DNA from: JBDRRP01 sp964446485
Lineage (GTDB): Bacteria > Desulfobacterota > Desulfobacteria > Desulfobacterales > JBDRRP01
Assembly: GCA_964446485.1 (NCBI GenBank)
Contig: CAYUOU010000004.1
Location: forward strand, 19,759-83,758
Direction of reading: 5' to 3'
Length of the DNA: 64,000 nt
The notes below the pieces were generated by a model. That model was not told the origin of the DNA and did not search any database. It saw nothing but the letters and a program-made list of their open reading frames with translations. The translations under genes were made by a program, and so were the position numbers. Positions 1-8,168 of this stretch are shown here, piece by piece (position 1 is the first letter of the stretch; each line of letters starts with the position of its first letter).

Positions 1-14
1 GCAATCGGCTGCAT
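1..14 (-). CDS. Possible start of the RND efflux pump gene, cut by the window edge
   Basis: An ATG lies at 14-12 on the minus strand, just behind the stop of the adaptor gene, with a GAGG-like ribosome site four bases before it. In operons of this type the inner-membrane pump (CusA-like) follows the adaptor. Only about four codons are visible, so the identity rests entirely on gene order. Confidence 0.25.
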
Positions 15-19
15 CTGCC

Positions 20-1462
20 TCACTTGGACGGCGGCGGCGTATCCATGCCGATATCGGACATATCCAGATCTTCGGCGTTGGTGTCCATGGTCATGCCGGT
101 CATGTCCAATGCATCACCGTCAGCGGCAGTGTCTTTCTGCCGCACATCAAGCATCTTCTGGATGGCCTCCCGGAGGCGGCTTTCCGAATCGAGCATGAAC
201 TGGGCGCTCACCACGACCTGCTCACCTTCTGAAAGCCCGCCGATCACCTGGTAGCTGTCATCACCGACCTCAACGCCGGTGTTGATCTCCCGTGGCTCGA
301 AACGGCCTTTGCCTTTGTCGATGAACACCACCTTGCGCACCCCGCTGTCGATGACCGCCTCCAGGGGGATCACCAGGCTGTCACCTCCCAGAGACGACAG
401 CAGGGTAATGTTGGCATACATGCCAGGCTTGAGTTCTCCGGCAGAATTGTCGAACGCCAGACGCAATCGCCCGGTGCGGGACTTGGCGGTCAAGTGGGGG
501 TAAACAAAGAGCACCCGGCCCTCGAACTGGCGTCCCGGCAAATAGGAGAGTTCCATCGAAGCCGGCATGTCCATATTCACCCACGGCAGTTCGTACTCAT
601 AGACTTCCACATCGACCCACACCCTCGACAAATCCGCGATTTCGTACTGGGTCATGCCGGCTTTGACAAAACTGCCATCGACGGCCCTCTTCAGTGTTAC
701 CACTCCGGATGCCGGCGAATAGACGGTGAGCGTTTTCTTGACCCGTTCGTTTTTCCCAAGGGCGTCAATCTGTCTGCCGGTCAGGTCCCAGTTTCGCAGC
801 CGCGCCAGGGAGGCGTCGCGCAGCCGCGCCGCACCGTCGCGAATGGGAGGATAGGGGCTGTCTCCAAGGCGTTGATACTGCTTCAGTGCCAGCAGATACT
901 CCTCCTGGGCACTCACCAATTCAGGGCTGTAGATATCAAACAGCCGCTGGCCTTTCTTGACGGTGTCTCCTTCAAAATCCACGTAGATGCGCTCGATCCA
1001 CCCGTCGAATTTGGTGTTGATCGTGTAGGTGCGTGTTTCGTCATAGACCACGCTGCCATAAGCTCGAATGGTCCGCGTCAACGGTCGGCGGGTCACCGCA
1101 GCGGTACGCACCCCCATGTTCTGAACGGTCAGCGGGTCGATGCGGATGGTGGATGATGGCTCTTTCTCTCCGCCCGCGTCCTCATAAACCGGCACCAAGT
1201 CCATCCCCATGGGCGATTTCCCCGGCTCGTTTCGGATGTAAGTGGGGTCCATGGGTGCGGCCCAGTATTTGATTTTCTTACCGTTTTTCGGGTCGATCAT
1301 CCCGGCGGTCAGCGGCGCATTAGAAGCCTCGGCTGCCGTCATCAGCGCCGTGCTACCAGCGTTTATTGATTCATGCGCCGGAGGGCGCCACCACACGCCG
1401 GCGGAATAAAAAATGAGTGCGCATGTAATAAATGCCATTACCAGGGCAACGCGTCGTTTCAT
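20..1462 (-). CDS. Efflux RND transporter periplasmic adaptor, CusB-like
   Basis: This 480-residue protein is a membrane-fusion (adaptor) subunit that links an inner-membrane RND pump to an outer-membrane channel for export of copper, silver or similar cations. An N-terminal hydrophobic anchor or signal (about residues 5-22) is followed near 65-95 by the heavy-metal-binding-type segment YWAAPMDP...GMDLVPVYE, in which the usual cysteines are absent and methionines remain, as in CusB. Barrel-sandwich and beta-barrel regions follow. The C-terminal tail is rich in Met and Asp (MTGMTMD, DMSDIGMD), which fits soft-metal binding. It starts 12 bases after the outer-membrane channel gene, so the two are co-transcribed. 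Substrate is inferred from the Met content and CusB likeness. Confidence 0.88.
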   Translation of the reverse strand: MKRRVALVMAFITCALIFYSAGVWWRPPAHESINAGSTALMTAAEASNAPLTAGMIDPKNGKKIKYWAAPMDPTYIRNEPGKSPMGMDLVPVYEDAGGEKEPSSTIRIDPLTVQNMGVRTAAVTRRPLTRTIRAYGSVVYDETRTYTINTKFDGWIERIYVDFEGDTVKKGQRLFDIYSPELVSAQEEYLLALKQYQRLGDSPYPPIRDGAARLRDASLARLRNWDLTGRQIDALGKNERVKKTLTVYSPASGVVTLKRAVDGSFVKAGMTQYEIADLSRVWVDVEVYEYELPWVNMDMPASMELSYLPGRQFEGRVLFVYPHLTAKSRTGRLRLAFDNSAGELKPGMYANITLLSSLGGDSLVIPLEAVIDSGVRKVVFIDKGKGRFEPREINTGVEVGDDSYQVIGGLSEGEQVVVSAQFMLDSESRLREAIQKMLDVRQKDTAADGDALDMTGMTMDTNAEDLDMSDIGMDTPPPSK

Positions 1463-1474
1463 GATATTGCCTCC

Positions 1475-2848
1475 TTATCGCTGAGCGAACCGGTGCTCGG
1501 CTTCAACCGAGTCGTCTACGCGCTGCCCGGTGTCGACTTTTTTGCCGGCCGGCGCGTCATCCATTGCGCCACCTGAGATTTCCATCAACTCGGCGTATTT
1601 GCGCAGCAACGCATACCGGTATTTTTCCTGTCGCAGTTCCATTTGCAGCAGGCGCATCTGGGCGCTCATCACGGTATTGAATTCGACCTTGCCCACCGCG
1701 TAGGCGGTAAGGGCCGATTGCGCCCACTGTCCGGCCTGGACGATCATGGCGTTCTTGGTGAGCAGGTAGTTTTTTTTCAGTGACTGCATTTCAACCACCA
1801 TTGCCTCGGCCCGGTAAGGCAGACTGTTTGTAAGGGCGGTATAAGCATGCCGTGCGGCTTCCTGGCGTTTTCTGGCGGCAGACAGCTGCCGATCCTGTTT
1901 GGTTTCGCGCCACAGCGGAAGCGACACCACGACACCTGCGGAGAGAAAATCCGATCGCGAACGCCCGCTGGGGTCGTCATCGCGCTGGCCGTAGGCCATC
2001 TGGACATTGACCTCCGGGTAGTAGCCTTTTTCAGCAAGCTGGATATCCACAGCCGCCTGTTCGATGGCCACGCGACGGGCTTCAATGAGCGGATTTGCAG
2101 CAATGACCCGATCACGCAACGCTGTCTTTTCGATGGCACCGGTGCCGGGCAATACTGCATCGTCTTTGGGGTGAACCGGCTGATAAGCCGAGCGGTTGAT
2201 CAGAGCATTGATCCCGCTCTCGAACACCTGGCGCCGCTGGGTCAGTGTCAGGTGTTCATCGAGCAGCCTGCTCAATTCCACCTGTCCTTGGAGCACATCC
2301 TGCTGAAGTCCTTTGCCGGTGGCGTATCGGGTTTCGGCCACCTTCAGCAGTTGCCCTACGAGCTCGGTCAACCGGGCGTTGACCGCCAGGCTGCGATCGA
2401 GGAATACCAGCTCCCAGTAAGCATCGGTGATCTTGGTGGACAATTCGTTTCGCTTGGCGGCCAGCATCGATTCCTGGGCAACGGCTTGAAGCGCCACCCG
2501 CCGGCGCCTTAGATCCAGGGTGCCGAACCATGGCAGCCGCTGCGCCAGCGAGAGCTGTTTCTGGGTCATGGCTTCCTGGTTCAGGTTGAATGAATCGGTC
2601 GGCACATTGAGCAGCGCAATGCCCAAGCGCGGATCGTCGAAAGCCCCGGCAGCCGCAGCGGCATCCTTGGTCGCGGCGATTGCCTTCCCAAGGCCGATCA
2701 GTTCTTGATTCGTCTGCCAGCCTTCATCGATCAAAGCAGACAACGAAACGGGGTCGGGTGGCGTTTTGGCATCAGCGAGGTGAGCCGCGCTGATTACACC
2801 TGCCACTAAAACAACAATCTGCATTGCTACTTTCGGAAAACATTTCAT
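1475..2848 (-). CDS. TolC/CusC-family outer-membrane efflux channel
   Basis: The 457-residue product is an outer-membrane factor of the TolC family, the exit duct of the tripartite efflux system. It opens with a signal peptide (MKCFPKVAMQIVVLVAGV, probable cleavage after AHLADA) and then shows the two repeated long helical arms typical of the family. The start at 2848 is preferred over the in-frame one at 2884: GGGGAG sits eight bases upstream, and the sigma-54 promoter at 2892-2906 predicts transcription from about 2880, downstream of the longer start. It is the first gene of the operon and the adaptor follows after 12 bases. Confidence 0.85.
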   Translation of the reverse strand: MKCFPKVAMQIVVLVAGVISAAHLADAKTPPDPVSLSALIDEGWQTNQELIGLGKAIAATKDAAAAAGAFDDPRLGIALLNVPTDSFNLNQEAMTQKQLSLAQRLPWFGTLDLRRRRVALQAVAQESMLAAKRNELSTKITDAYWELVFLDRSLAVNARLTELVGQLLKVAETRYATGKGLQQDVLQGQVELSRLLDEHLTLTQRRQVFESGINALINRSAYQPVHPKDDAVLPGTGAIEKTALRDRVIAANPLIEARRVAIEQAAVDIQLAEKGYYPEVNVQMAYGQRDDDPSGRSRSDFLSAGVVVSLPLWRETKQDRQLSAARKRQEAARHAYTALTNSLPYRAEAMVVEMQSLKKNYLLTKNAMIVQAGQWAQSALTAYAVGKVEFNTVMSAQMRLLQMELRQEKYRYALLRKYAELMEISGGAMDDAPAGKKVDTGQRVDDSVEAEHRFAQR

Positions 2849-2891
2849 GACACGCTCTCCCCAAAAATGAATTGGTTTGGCCACGCTCAGA

Positions 2892-2906
2892 GCAAGTCGA
2901 GTGCCA
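2892..2906 (-). promoter_or_regulatory. Sigma-54 (RpoN) promoter of the efflux operon
   Basis: On the minus strand the sequence reads TGGCACTCGACTTGC, a match to the consensus TGGCAC-N5-TTGC with correct GG to GC spacing. Transcription would begin near 2880 and leave a leader of about 32 bases before the channel gene. The divergent neighbour encodes an NtrC-family activator, the class of regulator such promoters require. Confidence 0.8.
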
Positions 2907-2947
2907 ACTGCTAAATATGTATTGTTTCCAGATAGATAAACGTGTTT

Positions 2948-2969
2948 TGATAAAATCCAAGGATTATCA
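2948..2969. promoter_or_regulatory. Candidate activator-binding inverted repeat
   Basis: TGATAA and TTATCA form a perfectly symmetric pair of six-base arms separated by ten bases. The site is 42-63 bases upstream of the -24 element of the sigma-54 promoter, a plausible place for an upstream activator sequence of the neighbouring NtrC-type regulator. The assignment is inferred from symmetry and position. Confidence 0.35.
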
Positions 2970-3009
2970 GATGGGTAATTTCTAACCAGATAGGGGGCGG
3001 AATCTTAGA

Positions 3010-3027
3010 AAAGTGCGAAAAAACTTT
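3010..3027. promoter_or_regulatory. Second candidate inverted repeat in the divergent gap
   Basis: AAAGT-N8-ACTTT lies about 105 bases upstream of the sigma-54 promoter and 33 bases before the kinase gene. It could be a further activator site or an autoregulatory site. Five-base arms arise by chance fairly often, so this is weak. Confidence 0.2.
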
Positions 3028-3059
3028 GCATCTGGGGTTTTTACGCTTAGCATATTACC

Positions 3060-4799
3060 ATGAGCGATGCCCGCCATAGAAAGCTTTTCCTGCCGGCGCT
3101 GTCCATCATTGCAATGGTGATGATCCTTCTGGCGATTACCGGCATATCCACCTATCGCAACCTTGACAGAACGGAAAACCGGGTATTCTTGGATGTCCAA
3201 CGCCAGGCGGCAATGTTGCTCAGAGCGCTGGAGGCAGGCGCCCGGGCAGCCATGAACATGCCCATGTGGGATGTGGGCGAGTTGGGCAGGTTGTTTCGGG
3301 AAACCGCCAGAGACAATGAGATCACGGCGATTTACCTGGTAGACGGTGACGGAATGGTCATCCACCATTCCAACCCCTCCCTGGAAAACACCCGTGCCGA
3401 GTGGCTTCCGAAACGGATTCAATCATCACCCATGCCATTTGAAACGTTCCGGCACTCGAGTGGCAGCCTCGTTTTTTACATGGCCAAACGTTTTTCTCCG
3501 ATAGTGGCGGTATCAATGATGGGCCGCGAACATATGGTGGAGATGCAACGGCATGCCAACACCGCCTTGGTGGTCGGCCTGAGCATGGAAAGCTATGAGC
3601 AGGCACGGAGAGAAGATATCCATCATGCCCTTTTGATGGGAATCATCATGGTCTCCCTGGGTGCGGGTGCGCTCTTTTTCCTGTTTGTTATCCAGAATTA
3701 CTATTTAGTCGGGCGCGCGCTCAGGCAAAATCGGGACGACACCCGCCAGGTGATTCGCAACATGGCCGACGGGTTGGTGAGTGTCGACCGTCAGGGACAC
3801 TTGTTGTTTCTCAACCCCCGGGCGGCGCGTTTCTTGAGAACTGAAAGCGGTGTCAACCTCGGGGCCGATATTTCCCAACGCATCTCCTTCGAGACCGTCG
3901 GGATTCAGGCTGCCCTGGATAACGGGGAGACAACTCTGAACCGGGAGGTCCTCATTGAGACCGAACCCGGTATGGTGATTCCGCTGTCCTTTAATGTCAC
4001 GCCCCTGCGCAATGATGATGGAACGGTTCGCGGTGCCGTGGCACTGATCCGGGATTTGACTGAGATTAAGGAACTCCAAACGAAAATACGTCGGGCCGAA
4101 ACCCTGTCCGCCATCGGGGAGCTGGCTGCCAGCGTGGCGCATGAGATACGCAACCCCTTGAGTTCCATCAAAACAGGCGTGCAGTTTCTGATACGCAAAA
4201 TGGAACCGGGCAACTCGGAATCCGATTACGGGCGGCTCATCGTCAGTGAGGTGGACCGCATCAACCGGGTGGTCACCGACCTTCTGGAATTCTCCCGACC
4301 TGCCGATCCGGTTCGCGAACCCGAAGACCTGGTGGCCTTATGCCGGCACAGCCTGCAACTGGTGCAGGCCGAAGCTGAAACAAAAGGGGTATCTCTTTCC
4401 CTTCAATCAAGCGATGATACGCTGATCGTCGACGTCGATCATCATCAGCTGATTCAGGTATTGCTCAACCTCCTGCTCAATGCCCTGGCCGTCGTCGAAA
4501 CAGGAGGCAAAATTGAAGTGCACGCCGGCATTAACACTACGGCCTGGTGTGCGGAAATCACTGTTACCGATTCCGGCCCAGGAATTACCGCCCAGGCGAG
4601 GGGAAAACTTTTCGAACCGTTTTTTACAACAAGGGAGCAGGGGACGGGGCTCGGGCTGGCTATCGCTAAAAAAGTGGTTGAAGGACACGGAGGACAGATC
4701 CGTGCAGACAGTCCGGTACCGCCCAGTGACCACGGAAGCGCATTCACGGTATGTCTCCCGCTGACCACGAAGAGACTGGCGCCAGGAGATACGGTATGA
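3060..4799 (+). CDS. Membrane sensor histidine kinase (ZraS/AtoS type), probable metal sensor
   Basis: This 579-residue kinase would sense a periplasmic signal and phosphorylate the regulator encoded next to it. Two membrane segments (about 11-29 and 190-212) enclose a periplasmic domain. A PAS domain (about 225-340), a phosphoacceptor helix with His361 in VAHEIRNPL and an ATPase domain with NLLLNAL, DSGPGI and GTGLGLAI follow. The periplasmic part holds MNMPMW (65-70) and MMGREHMVEMQRH (153-165), Met/His clusters resembling copper or silver ligands. The gene is divergent from the efflux operon and its stop overlaps the regulator start by four bases. The metal specificity is inference. Confidence 0.88.
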   Translation: MSDARHRKLFLPALSIIAMVMILLAITGISTYRNLDRTENRVFLDVQRQAAMLLRALEAGARAAMNMPMWDVGELGRLFRETARDNEITAIYLVDGDGMVIHHSNPSLENTRAEWLPKRIQSSPMPFETFRHSSGSLVFYMAKRFSPIVAVSMMGREHMVEMQRHANTALVVGLSMESYEQARREDIHHALLMGIIMVSLGAGALFFLFVIQNYYLVGRALRQNRDDTRQVIRNMADGLVSVDRQGHLLFLNPRAARFLRTESGVNLGADISQRISFETVGIQAALDNGETTLNREVLIETEPGMVIPLSFNVTPLRNDDGTVRGAVALIRDLTEIKELQTKIRRAETLSAIGELAASVAHEIRNPLSSIKTGVQFLIRKMEPGNSESDYGRLIVSEVDRINRVVTDLLEFSRPADPVREPEDLVALCRHSLQLVQAEAETKGVSLSLQSSDDTLIVDVDHHQLIQVLLNLLLNALAVVETGGKIEVHAGINTTAWCAEITVTDSGPGITAQARGKLFEPFFTTREQGTGLGLAIAKKVVEGHGGQIRADSPVPPSDHGSAFTVCLPLTTKRLAPGDTV

Positions 4800-6151
4800 C
4801 AAATTCCATACTCGTCGTCGACGATGATGCAACCCATAGGAAAATGCTCTCGGCTGTACTCGAAACGGCCGGCTACCAAACATCAGAAGCTGCGGACGGA
4901 TTGGCTGCGGTGACGGCGGTCGAAGAAAAATACGTCGATCTCGTTCTCATGGACATCCGGATGAAAGGTCTTCACGGCATCGAGGCCCAAAAACGCATCA
5001 GAGATCTGAGCCCGGGTATCCCCGTTATCCTTATGACCGCGTATGCTTCTGTGGATACTGCGGTGTCAGCCTTGAAAAGCGGCGCCTATGACTATCTCAC
5101 CAAACCTGTGGATGTCGACGAACTGCTCCTGCTGATAAAAAAGGCGCTGGATCACCGCCGACTAGAGCAGGAAAACCGGTATCTTCGCGAACGCATCGAT
5201 GACCGGTTCGACTTCTCGGCCATCATCGGGAGGTCTCCGTCCATGACGCCCATATTTGAAACCATTTCACTGGTGGCGCCGACGGAGGCCACTGTCCTGA
5301 TCGTAGGTGAAAGCGGCACCGGAAAGGAACTCATCGCAAACGCCATCCATCAGAACAGCCCTCGACGGGAAGCGCCGTTTATAAAGGTCAACTGCGCAGC
5401 CCTTTCAGAATCGCTTCTCGAAAGCGAACTCTTCGGTCACGAGAAGGGAGCCTTTACCGGCGCGCACAAACGCCATATCGGCCGTTTCAGTGCTGCTCAT
5501 CGGGGTTCGCTGTTGCTGGATGAAATCGGTGAGATGGCGCCCGCCACTCAGGCTAAAATCCTCCGCGTCCTTCAAGAGCAGGAATTCGAGCCCGTCGGCG
5601 GCACCCACTCCGTATCGGTGGATGTGCGCATTATCGCCGCTACCAACCGCGATCTAGAAGCCGACATGGCGACCGGCAGGTTTCGAGAAGACCTCTTCTA
5701 CCGGCTCAATGTGGTTCGCATCATCATGCCGCCACTGAAAGAGCGCCACGAGGACATCCCCCTGCTGGCCGATCGATTTTTGAAAACCTATGCCGAAAAG
5801 AACCGCCGATTTCTCAAGGGGTTCGGTCCGAAAGCGATCGACATGCTCATGCGCCATGATTGGCCGGGCAACGTTCGGGAACTGGAAAACGTGGTTGAGA
5901 GGGCAGTCATTTTGTCTCGTGGAGACATCATCCGGCCAGAGGATTTACCTGAAGCCATCAAGGCCGTTGACCATAGCGCGAGCGCATCCCCTGCCACACT
6001 CCCGATCGGGATCACTCTCAAGGACATGGAGAAAGAAATGATCTTGCTCACATTGGGCGAAGCCGGCGGCAACCGCACCCGGACCGCCGAGATTCTCGGT
6101 ATCAGCCGTCGCACCCTTCAACTTAAACTGAAAGACTACGGCGTCAATTAG
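4796..6151 (+). CDS. Sigma-54-dependent response regulator, NtrC/ZraR family
   Basis: The 451-residue activator has three domains. The receiver carries the acceptor Asp53 in LVLMDIRMK. The AAA+ domain has Walker A GESGTGKE, the sigma-54 contact loop GAFTGA and Walker B LLLDEIGEM. The C-terminal Fis-type helix-turn-helix reads NRTRTAEILGISRRTLQLKL. The start at 4796 is chosen over 4751 because the receiver begins at once (MTNSILVVDDD), AGGAG lies just upstream and ATGA couples it to the kinase. By family knowledge it opens sigma-54 promoters using ATP; the obvious target is the promoter at 2892-2906. Confidence 0.93.
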   Translation: MTNSILVVDDDATHRKMLSAVLETAGYQTSEAADGLAAVTAVEEKYVDLVLMDIRMKGLHGIEAQKRIRDLSPGIPVILMTAYASVDTAVSALKSGAYDYLTKPVDVDELLLLIKKALDHRRLEQENRYLRERIDDRFDFSAIIGRSPSMTPIFETISLVAPTEATVLIVGESGTGKELIANAIHQNSPRREAPFIKVNCAALSESLLESELFGHEKGAFTGAHKRHIGRFSAAHRGSLLLDEIGEMAPATQAKILRVLQEQEFEPVGGTHSVSVDVRIIAATNRDLEADMATGRFREDLFYRLNVVRIIMPPLKERHEDIPLLADRFLKTYAEKNRRFLKGFGPKAIDMLMRHDWPGNVRELENVVERAVILSRGDIIRPEDLPEAIKAVDHSASASPATLPIGITLKDMEKEMILLTLGEAGGNRTRTAEILGISRRTLQLKLKDYGVN

Positions 6152-6308
6152 GCCGGGTCTTTGAAATCCCAGTCCTCGATGCGCACATGGCCGAGTGCAC
6201 CGACAAGTATCGGCTTTATCAACGTTGAATGCTTCAGGTGAAAATGAATGATGTTTTGCGGAATCAAGGCTTTTGGCGCCGGCACCAGAAAATTCTCAGG
6301 TCAGCGTT

Positions 6309-6713
6309 TCAGTGTCTCTTTTTGGCTTGCCTCTTGAATTTGATGCCGATTCCCACCGGATCCGTCCTGACGATTTCACCCGTGGCTTGAATGAGTTTGC
6401 GGCTTTTGGGGATTTGAAAACCCATCTTGATTGTCTGCCCAACAGCAAAAGACTCCCGGGTCTCGATGAACACTCCGCCTTGACTGATATCCTTGATCAC
6501 ATCCTTGAAAGATTGGCTGCCGGCAGCATACTTGACGGGGATGACCCATGGTTTTCTCTGATGCTTTCGAGACCCTATATTTTCCCATTCATCCAATGTT
6601 TTGATGAGCCGTATCTTACCCTCCAAAGGCATGTCTAAAACCAAATTGATCAACCTGGACGTGATATCGACTTCATCCAAAAAATCTTCTGTCGGTTTCA
6701 ATCTTTGGTCCAT
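6309..6713 (-). CDS. PilZ-domain protein
   Basis: A 134-residue protein whose C-terminal two thirds is a PilZ domain, the cyclic-di-GMP-binding fold. The two ligand motifs are visible: RKHQRKPW (an RxxxR-type motif, about residue 50) and DISQGGVFIET (D/NxSxxG, about residues 75-85). The N-terminal 45 residues (MDQRLKPTEDFLDEV...) have no recognised domain. It is probably a single-domain effector that changes partner binding when cyclic-di-GMP is present. It stands alone, convergent with the regulator gene and about 90 bases downstream of a membrane-protein gene, so its partner cannot be told from context. Confidence 0.82.
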   Translation of the reverse strand: MDQRLKPTEDFLDEVDITSRLINLVLDMPLEGKIRLIKTLDEWENIGSRKHQRKPWVIPVKYAAGSQSFKDVIKDISQGGVFIETRESFAVGQTIKMGFQIPKSRKLIQATGEIVRTDPVGIGIKFKRQAKKRH

Positions 6714-6805
6714 TGTTGTGAACTCTGATCTTTATTGTATAATTTGGGGGACTGTTACACCGCAGATTCGTTTTTAACAAGGCCTTTTGCCGGCCTGCAT
6801 AGACC

Positions 6806-7231
6806 TCATCGTTGCCTGAACTGGGTCACGAGGACTCTGAGATACCGGATGCTTGATAGCAACAGCGACAGCCCGATGGCGATGTAAATGACGGAAAGCC
6901 AGGTTTTCGGAAGTGGCGAGTGGCGCAGCGCCCTTCCCATGGCGATCATCACCGCTACCAGAACGTAGCTCTTCCAGGACATGAAAGAGAACACGCAGCG
7001 TTTCCCCTCCATGGGCAAAATACGGCCCAAATTGCGGTCGACCACCTTCAGGAAACCCAAATGGTGAATGATCAGGGCCGCGACAATACCGGCGCCGGCG
7101 TAAATGGGGGCGCCGACGATCGCCGGGGGAGACAGCCAGACCCAGGCCAAATGCATCAGGTACACACCCACGGCCACCCACATCATGCCGGCCAGAAAAA
7201 GAAGGACGCGTTTGTCTACGGCGGGTTTCAT
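6806..7231 (-). CDS. Four-helix membrane protein of unknown function
   Basis: This 141-residue protein is mostly hydrophobic and has about four predicted membrane segments: LFLAGMMWVAVGVYLMHLAW, IYAGAGIVAALIIHHLGF, SYVLVAVMIAMGRAL and WLSVIYIAIGLSLLLSSIRYL. A basic loop with KVVDRNLGR separates the second and third. I do not recognise the family. Its ATG overlaps the stop of the 41-residue membrane peptide upstream (ATGA), so the two are probably translated together and may form one small membrane complex. Confidence 0.65.
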   Translation of the reverse strand: MKPAVDKRVLLFLAGMMWVAVGVYLMHLAWVWLSPPAIVGAPIYAGAGIVAALIIHHLGFLKVVDRNLGRILPMEGKRCVFSFMSWKSYVLVAVMIAMGRALRHSPLPKTWLSVIYIAIGLSLLLSSIRYLRVLVTQFRQR

Positions 7232-7353
7232 GGTTGGACGACTGTGTTCTCCGTAACTGCGACAGGCATCCCCACCTCACGATGCCATGTATAGAGCGCC
7301 AGCGTGACCGTTGCCGTTCCGAACGCGATCAATGCGCTGATCGGCGTCCCCAT
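7228..7353 (-). CDS. 41-residue membrane peptide coupled to the next gene
   Basis: A short reading frame encodes MGTPISALIAFGTATVTLAL followed by YTWHREVGMPVAVTENTVVQP, one membrane helix and a short tail. Its TGA shares the ATGA overlap with the four-helix membrane protein that follows, the usual sign of translational coupling. GGATGG about ten bases upstream could be the ribosome site. No in-frame ATG or GTG lies between the upstream stop and this start. It could instead be a remnant of a longer gene; the coupling and clean hydrophobic profile favour a real small protein. Confidence 0.45.
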   Translation of the reverse strand: MGTPISALIAFGTATVTLALYTWHREVGMPVAVTENTVVQP

Positions 7354-7390
7354 GCCCAGGGACCATCCACGATACGCCGATGTAAATACA

Positions 7391-7420
7391 TTGACAAGCC
7401 GCCTGCGCGACTCTTAGTAT
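7391..7420 (+). promoter_or_regulatory. Possible sigma-70 promoter for the sixA-ppx-CHAD-ParA genes
   Basis: TTGACA (7391-7396) is followed after 18 bases by TAGTAT (7415-7420), a perfect -35 and a 4/6 -10 hexamer. Transcription would start near 7427 and leave a leader of about 140 bases before the TTG start of sixA. It lies in the divergent gap, where a forward promoter is expected. Confidence 0.45.
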
Positions 7421-7566
7421 CCGGCGTTGGGGGTTTGTTTGCTGAAAATGAGCGCCGCACGGGGCTATCGTTAACATAGCGCTAATATGGCCGTGTTAAA
7501 AACTATTGATATCATCCACTTCAGCGCGCTGGCTGGCTGTACCGACGCTGTAGCGAGGTATGCCGA

Positions 7567-8121
7567 TTGACATCCGAGAGAACGCCAAAGTCACGCGCTT
7601 CTTCATCAACCGAAGCCGGAGTCCCGATTAAAACACTCTCTCTGATCCGCCATGCCAAGTCCAGTTGGAAGTATGATCACCTGGATGACCGTGACCGCCC
7701 CCTCAATACGCGCGGCATGCGTGACTGCGCCCTGATGGGGATGGTGCTCTCTCGGCGGGGGTATTCACCGTCTCTTATCATTTCCAGCCCTGCACTGCGA
7801 GCGCTGCGGACCGCCGAAGCGCTCGCATCAGCAATTGGCTACCCGGAGACAAATATTCGACTGGACAGCCGTATGTATCATGCCGGCGCCGCTCAAGTGC
7901 TGGAATTGGCCCGCCAATTCGACGATGCACTGGATTGGGTGGCCTGCGTAGGGCATAATCCAGGCCTGACGGAACTGGTCGGCTTGCTTGTGGGCCGGGG
8001 TCCAGACAATGTACCCACCGGTGCGGTGGTGGATATTCGGTTCAATACCCGGCGATGGCAAGAGATCGGTGCCGCCGGCGTGATCGATTTCGTCATGGAT
8101 AAACCCAAGCTTCATAAATAA
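7567..8121 (+). CDS. sixA: SixA-type phosphohistidine phosphatase
   Basis: The 184-residue product belongs to the histidine phosphatase superfamily, SixA branch, which removes phosphate from phosphohistidine on signalling or phosphotransfer proteins. The catalytic motif appears as LIRHAKSSW near residue 28, and the later catalytic His as CVGHNPGLTELV. The start is a TTG at 7567, supported by GAGGT eight bases before it; no ATG or GTG is in frame before the catalytic motif. The first 20 residues are a polar extension that other members usually lack. It is the first of four same-strand genes ending in a ParA-like ATPase. The substrate here is unknown. Confidence 0.85.
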   Translation: MTSERTPKSRASSSTEAGVPIKTLSLIRHAKSSWKYDHLDDRDRPLNTRGMRDCALMGMVLSRRGYSPSLIISSPALRALRTAEALASAIGYPETNIRLDSRMYHAGAAQVLELARQFDDALDWVACVGHNPGLTELVGLLVGRGPDNVPTGAVVDIRFNTRRWQEIGAAGVIDFVMDKPKLHK

Positions 8122-8168
8122 TGAAACCCTGTCCGACGCCTCCAGGAAAGGGCGAATCAAGCAATTAA

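Noticed and set aside
6152..6300. Minus-strand frame of about 48 codons ending LGHVRIEDWDFKDPA
   Set aside because: It reads like the tail of a protein but has no ATG start, no ribosome site and no recognised family. It could be a gene remnant, but this cannot be supported.
7277..7477. 66-codon minus-strand frame overlapping the 41-residue peptide
   Set aside because: It is in another frame, has no hydrophobic or domain pattern, and does not couple to the downstream gene.
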